Source of the DNA: Nyssa sinensis
Taxonomy: Eukaryota > Streptophyta > Magnoliopsida > Cornales > Nyssaceae
Length of the DNA: 64,000 nt
Assembly: GCA_008638375.1 (NCBI GenBank)
Contig: VIRR01000466.1
Coordinates: forward strand, 248,001 to 312,000
Reading direction: 5' to 3'
Shown: positions 57,970 through 64,000 of the stretch, one piece after another
Layout of the letters: each line of letters begins with the position of its first letter
Position numbering within the stretch: position 1 is the stretch's first letter
Notes under the pieces: generated by a model
Databases searched by the model: none
The model's input: the letters and a program-made list of their open reading frames with translations, nothing else
Told to the model about the DNA's origin: nothing
Translations under genes and position numbers: made by a program

Positions 57970-60900
57970 AAGGAATCCATGTTCCCTTTTGTAAGCTTTT
58001 TATTTTTCAATTCTATGAGACACTTTGTGAGTATGCTATTTTAAGGTAATCTACTTGAGTAATTTTATCAACAATTTGCAAATGCAGCCTAATGCACCTT
58101 CGATCATAATTAATTAATTTGAACAATTCTCTTTCGATCAAGCATTTTAATTAATTTAAATTTTTAAAAACACAATATGATAATGAGATATACTAGCTCA
58201 CTCAAGTTAAAAAACTTACAAAGCATTCAGGGAGCTTTAAAGGAAATATGATAGATTTCTGCATCCAGTCAATCTCACACAATTTACTTCAATAAAAAGC
58301 TTATCAACCTCACAATCACCCATTTCCTTTCTCAAAATTTCAATTTTTGTTGGATCAATTGAGCCCTTGTCACACACAACTTTTTTTTTGGGTAATTCTT
58401 TTATTTATTTTGAGTCCAATCCGAGTCCGAGCTTAAGCCCGATAGGTTTAACCCGAGATCAATTTGCCACATGTCAGGTTTTTCGGGGGATTCAAATTCT
58501 AGTCAGGTTTACCTCAAGTTTCACTCGACAATCTAATTGCATCTTATATATTGTTTAATTAACGATCAAGATGTATTGAAAGTTATTTAACAATGCATAT
58601 TAATTAGCATTATAAAAAATATATACATTATATTTACGTAATTTGGGTTCAGGCTGGGTTTGGATTCTCAAGGTGCTTGTTCAGGTTCAGTCTAAATTCA
58701 AATTGGACTCACTAATTAATGTCTTTACCCATCTTAACAATATAAAATTACTGTCTTGACCTATCTTGACAATATAAAATTATTGTCCAAACTCATAATT
58801 TTTCGAGCTGGACTTGAATTGGTCCGTCCAAACTACTGCCCAACATTCATCCAATCGCATATGATCCTTTAAGTTGCCTTTCACCGCTCTGTACAAGCAA
58901 GCGAACAAAATCAAATGACATTGTTGAGAAAAATGCAACAACAAACACTAGTTTACTTTAACATTGTTGAGAAAAATGCAACAACAACAACAACAAACAA
59001 ACAGTCTTATACATAGGGTTATTAACAAAATCTAATAACTTTCAAAAATAGTTAAATTGCATTTTCCACACTTAAATACGGCTCACTTCACCTCGCTTGG
59101 GTCGTCCCCGTGAAATTTGACTGAAAAACAAGGCACATCGCCCTTCAGGTAGAGGAACTGTGTGGGTGATTGTGCCCGTAACGATACTATAAACAAAAAT
59201 CTTCTGGTCTCTCAACCAAAACCACAAATCACCACCTCCACCAAAAAGACGAATAAGATTCTCACTCATATCTTGTTTAAATTGCTTTCATTCAATCATG
59301 AACTTGTTTTTGAAATATAGATAGTATTTTTAAGTAGTTATTAAAAACAAGTTAATTTCAAAAAAGAATGAAAGAAGAAAATCAAGAACACCTCTCTAAA
59401 GGCGTTTCTTGTCAATATTTTTCATATATATTTTTTTTTATAGATTTTGGATAATAGATTTTTCATCACAAATACTCTGCTGTCAAAATATTAGCTTCCT
59501 ATAACACAAGAAGACGTCAATCTTTAGATGATAATTTATTGGTCTTGGGTGTATTGCATCTGTATAGGTTAATAAGTGTTTGATTGATAGATACTTGTGT
59601 TCTGCAGATTTAGTTGACATGTCATCAACCCTTACGCAATACACTTGAATTAATGAATAATTTATCATTTTTGACAAGACATTTGCTCAAAAATATATAA
59701 CATCTGAATTTGGAGTGTCTCAATTTGTGAGAGAAGAGATAAAAAATAAATAAATATTTTTTATTAAAATAAATATTTTAAAACAATTAATTTTTTTTCC
59801 CTTTCTCCCAAATGGTGGAGAGTCTCCATTATCCGTAGTATCTAATCAATACAGTGAAAGTATCTACCACAATAGGCTGTGGCATCACTACACAACAAGC
59901 CCTTTTTCATTGATAATTTTTACTTGTTAACTTTCAAACTTCCTTTGAATTGACTGTCCAACTTTTCATCTTCCCAAAACCAACTTTGGCTTTCCATCTT
60001 CATTAACTAATTTAATTTAGGCCAATGTTTTGGACTCTTTCCAATTGCCATTTAACAGAAAAGTAGATAAAAAAAAGAAAAAAGGACAAGAAGTAAATCA
60101 TGTCAATATCAAGTTTCAATTTGATTATTGATGGCTTGAGAAAGTAGCTAGGCAAGTTCTAGTCTTCCCAACTCGGATTTATAAGACATCTTTACCTAGA
60201 GCTCATCTTCCTCTACATTTTCGACTAAATCGAATTCTAACATTTCTTGCTTATTTGGTATATATGATTTTGAAATTTATACCTATAAAACGGTGAAATT
60301 AATACCTTTCGGTCTCAGAAGTCATAAAAAATCTTGAAAGCAATATGGTTTTATGTCCATACTCTTTTTATTTCCTTCATGAATTGATTTAAAAAACTGA
60401 GGCGACTTCATAGCATTGAGAAATCCAGCTACCATTACTAAGAAATGAAAAAAGCACACACAAAGGTCTGTTGTGAATTAACAATCAATGCAACAAGAAT
60501 TAGAGAGGGGAAGAAAAAAAAATGACACAGAATTTACATGGTTCAGTAATGTGCATACGTCTATGAGAATAACTGTATTTTTCACTATTTAGAAAATAAG
60601 GTCACAATATATATATATATATATATACACTATCTTGCAGTTAAAACCCTAATCCTAACCTAATATCTTGAACTATACTGTCTCGCAGTTAAAACTCTAA
60701 TCTTAATATGATATCTTAAAATTCTATAATATACTCTTACCGTACATAAGACCTACTGGATTTGCATTTGGGAACTCAGAAGCAAGGCCTAACAGGTGTT
60801 GAATGTGACTAGCAAATTATCACACTTTGAACCAAAAAGAATAACAGAAGTGGTAGGGAAAAGAATGGCACAAATAATTGGAAGGTTAAAAATATTCACT

Positions 60901-61439
60901 TTTCTGATTGAATATATGTTTGGCTTGTTATCATTTTTTGGCTGAAATAAAAAGGGACCATTGAGCTTTTAAGTGCTCATCCGTCTACCTCTTCTCACCC
61001 TTTAATTTCCTTGTTCATGGTCAGTCATTAACTCTCTGTAGCCCAATCTCAGGCTTCTGCAGTGCGGTTGGCACAACCCATATCTTATTAAAGAATTTAT
61101 AACACATCCAAATTGAGCTTGACTCTGGTTGTGGATTGGGGAAGGCATAATTTCTATTATGGCACCTAATTCAGATGGTTGAAACATTAATTATCTAGTT
61201 AATTACTTGATGGACAATGTTTCTCAAGATGTGAATAAGGTGACTGATTATTTAAGAATGCATACAACCAAACAAAAGCATTAATATTGCTAGACAACGA
61301 CCGCACATCTAGAGTTTGTCTTGTAAACACGTGTCTAAACGAAGGCCCGTTGTTGGAAGGTTTCTTTCTTAGTGAAAAAAAAAAACCCCTAACTGCACAA
61401 TACTACTGCTTTTAGCCATAATAGAAGCTATTAAGGCCT
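57970..61439. other. Intergenic between PsbQ and ANR
   Basis: No supportable gene. A 65-codon minus-strand frame at 59072-59269 (MSENLIRLFGGGGDLWFW) is compact and not low-complexity, but I do not recognise it. About 60460-60740 contains a phrase common in plant copia LTRs (TTTACATGGTTCAGTAATGTG) followed by a small direct repeat, so it may be an old LTR piece. A TA tract is at about 60607-60628. Confidence 0.5.
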
Positions 61440-64000
61440 TCATTTCTTCAATAATCCCTTAGCCTTGAAGTACTCCACAGATTGGTCATAAATTTCTTCC
61501 ATCCCATACTTAAAACTGAATCCCTCTTTGATAAGCTTTTCTGATGAGATTGTCAACTTGGCTTTAGTGGGGAAATCCCCAAAACTGCAATTGGTAAGAA
61601 CACAAGGAGTAAGTTAAAAGTAATACTATCTCTCTTCAAATAGAGTTTGAGATTTCAGAATTGCATTGTATATTTCTAAATAAGTAATGCAAGTCTTCCA
61701 CTAGCTAACAGATTTTTTGATGCCTATCCCTTTCCATTTTGACCTCTTATTTATTCCCCATTGCCTTCAGGTAGGTAACCTTGCCCAAGGAGATTAAGTT
61801 CATTATATTGATCAATTGATGTCATTCAACAGATAATGTGAAATAAACACACATAGAGGTCCTTTAGGTGTGATTGGAGTCATTGAAGTGGTTAAGTCTG
61901 CATGGGTTGCAAGTGATCCATGAGAAGGCCGTCAATCAGCCGGTCCGGATAATGGAATAGGGCAACTATAGGAGGACAGCCTGGTGTGGAAAAACCTTCT
62001 TGTTTTCATTTACGTACACTGATTCAATATTAGTGCAAGACTGGACAATTGATGATTGAAACACTTAGAAAAGCTGGGCTTACTCAGTGGGGACTTTGTA
62101 GTGAGGGTATCTTTTGTTCAGAAACTTTGCAAGCTCAGGAACACTGGTATTGACAGCACAACAAATATATCGACCAGAAGCTGATTCTTTTTCTGCAACA
62201 AATATGTGGGCACGGCATACATCCTCCACATGGGAAATGGAGATTGAACCTGACAGCATCTGCATTCCCTTCATCCCATTTATCAGAAACTCATTGCCTA
62301 CAAAATGTTGAATTGCATTTAATACATCAACATTTTATCCAAGTATATATGGTGGTTTCTTGATCTGCTCTTTTTGCTTAGTTGAATATCTTTAATTCAA
62401 CATGGTTCAAAGTCAGCTGATCATGCCATCAATCAATCTATTTATTTCGGGTTTCATACCTGTGATCAAGGACATGGCAAGGCCGATGCTGCTGGGGATG
62501 TCTGGAGTATGTGAAGGACCAGCCATGAGAGTGGGGATGACAGTGATGAGATCAATGTTGTTTTCTTCCGCAAATTTCCAAGCTGCCTTCTCAGCTAGTG
62601 TCTTGGAAACAGGATACCCCTGAATATGAAGATAAACTTATTTTTGAGGATGAATTTAAAAATCATAACTCAAAATTTTTTATTCCAACTATTTGGAATT
62701 GATTGCATGAATTTTATCTCGTCATTCACTATTTAAGATCATTCTTTCACTCGGAAATTTGAAAGCTATAAGAATATAAGAATGCTGGGACTTGGGAGTT
62801 ACCCAAGTGGGTGGTTTCACTGAAGTCAAAAATTCAACATCTGTCCAATTCTCCTCCTTCATAACCATGCCTGTTCCATTAAGCTGATTGATTGTTACAG
62901 CAGCTGCCGATGATGTCAAAATGACACGCTTAGCAGTTCCAGCTTTTGCACAGGCTTTCAAGACATTGAGAACTCCTTGGATTGCTGGCTTAATCATGTC
63001 ATTCTACGTTCAAAAAAGGCAACCAAACTCGTCAAATATCCCACAGCTTGCTTTAATTGTTAACACAAATTATGTCTTGGTCCCTAGACTCCATTACCTC
63101 TGGATCTTCAGAAGCAAAGTTGACTGGTGTTGCAACATGGAAGACAAGCTCACAGCCTGCTATGGGGGCACCGAAGCTCGCTCCATCAGTTAGGTCTGCT
63201 TTAAAGATTTTAAGGTTGCCCAAGCTCTCAAGTGCCAGGAGGTGAGAAATCTTTTCTTGATTTTCTGTACCCAATTAAAAGAAGCAAAAGCCAAGAACAG
63301 TGTAAAGATAAATTCTCTTTCACATTCTTTAGAACAAAAGCAAGAATTAGGCTTTAATTTCTCTACTGAAGTAATGACTGTACTACTGATTATTGATGAG
63401 AACAATTTGATAATTAAACTCAAAATTTTACTATCTGTCTTTATCTATATTTATGCTCTATGTATAGTCTTATAATGTCTTCCAGGGGCGCAAATAGCTT
63501 TCAAAATTTTAGAAATTTGATTTTATATTTCTATTTTTTTTATAAAATTGTTTTTAAAAACATTAGGAATGTGGGTCACCTTATGTCTCCAAAAGAGCAA
63601 TTTTTTTTTATTATGTATTGAATTGTCAAATTTTAACTGTCATTCGTTACACCAAACACTCTCGTGATGGTTTAGTCCAAACGGGATTAACTGTATTTGG
63701 GGCCTGAAATCTGTTTCCAAAATTGCCATATATTTGGTCATGGGGATTGAAAGAAGAACAATTATTGCCAAAATTGTCCTGACCAGTCTCCTAAGAGAAT
63801 CACATAATTACTAATGGAGATTGAAAGAAGAAGAATAATGGCAGTTGACATTTAGAAAAATAGAAGAAAAGACTAACCAGGGTCCCTCACAGTGGTGTTG
63901 ACTGTATACCCTTTCTCAAGCAATAGCTTGACAAGCACAGATGCCACGAAACCGGTGCCTCCGACGACACAAGCTGTCTTCGTTCCGGTGGGTTTGGCTG
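61440..64000 (-). CDS. ANR: Anthocyanidin reductase (5' end beyond the window)
   Basis: NADPH-dependent reductase that turns anthocyanidins into 2,3-cis-flavan-3-ols such as epicatechin, the building blocks of condensed tannins. Exons on the minus strand are >64000-63878, 63264-63098, 63003-62803, 62619-62460, 62297-62084 and 61584-61440, giving 335 residues. Only the first few codons are missing. The Rossmann motif is [10 protein letters not shown]. Next come [21 protein letters not shown] and YPVSK (the catalytic Tyr-X3-Lys). [20 protein letters not shown] follows, with [10 protein letters not shown] and [13 protein letters not shown] near the end. The similarity to grape and other ANR/BANYULS enzymes is strong throughout, and dihydroflavonol reductase fits less well. 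The gene is intact as far as seen. Confidence 0.97.

Noticed and set aside
62080..63274. Plus-strand frames over ANR
   Set aside because: Antisense shadows of the ANR exons and introns.
1..64000. CRISPR arrays, bacterial operons, organelle DNA or integrated virus
   Set aside because: No regularly spaced repeats, operon structure, chloroplast or mitochondrial gene order or viral coding domains were seen.

Overview
This window is nuclear DNA of a flowering plant, most likely a woody eudicot. The genes have many introns with plant GT..AG signals, intergenic DNA is AT-rich and full of transposon relics, and the gene set is typical of plants (CRK kinase, KIN-14 kinesin, PsbQ, anthocyanidin reductase). 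I cannot name the species. Exon boundaries were read by hand from splice signals and reading-frame continuity, with family sequences recalled from memory; no alignment was run.

Layout. 1-9.7 kb is a DUF26 (Gnk2/cysteine-rich repeat) cluster. It holds the 3' part of an apparently intact cysteine-rich receptor-like kinase (+), a decayed double-DUF26 relic (+), a nuclear tRNA-His(GUG) (-) and a two-DUF26 secretory protein (-). A broken bystin-gene fragment and an RNase H-like relic lie among them. 9.7-17.6 kb is gene-poor and contains a SINE with 19-bp target-site duplications and decayed repeats. At 17.6-20.1 kb is a two-exon TauE/SafE-family transporter (+), tail to tail with a group IVc bHLH factor (ILR3/bHLH115 type, -, 20.5-26.9 kb) that has a 4.9-kb first intron. 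27-33.8 kb is intergenic and contains a 0.7-kb TIR element and an orphan G-box hairpin. At 33.9-37.4 kb is a monocysteinic thioredoxin CXXS1 (-), and at 39.5-49.1 kb a complete 17-exon KIN-14 minus-end kinesin of the ATK1 type (-). 49.7-54.8 kb carries two Mutator-like elements, each bounded by a perfect 9-bp duplication. One contains a solo LTR; the other carries pieces of an ARM-repeat gene and an EGF-like domain (a Pack-MULE). At 57.0-58.0 kb is PsbQ of photosystem II (+). At 61.4-64 kb is anthocyanidin reductase (-), whose first few codons lie beyond the window.

The genes are independent single-copy neighbours, not a pathway cluster. The most notable material is the transposon architecture, above all the inverted pair of gene-capturing MULEs. 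A possible alternative tandem splice acceptor at the start of the kinesin motor domain, and the DUF26 cluster in different stages of decay, are also of interest. I saw no convincing novel biochemical system.
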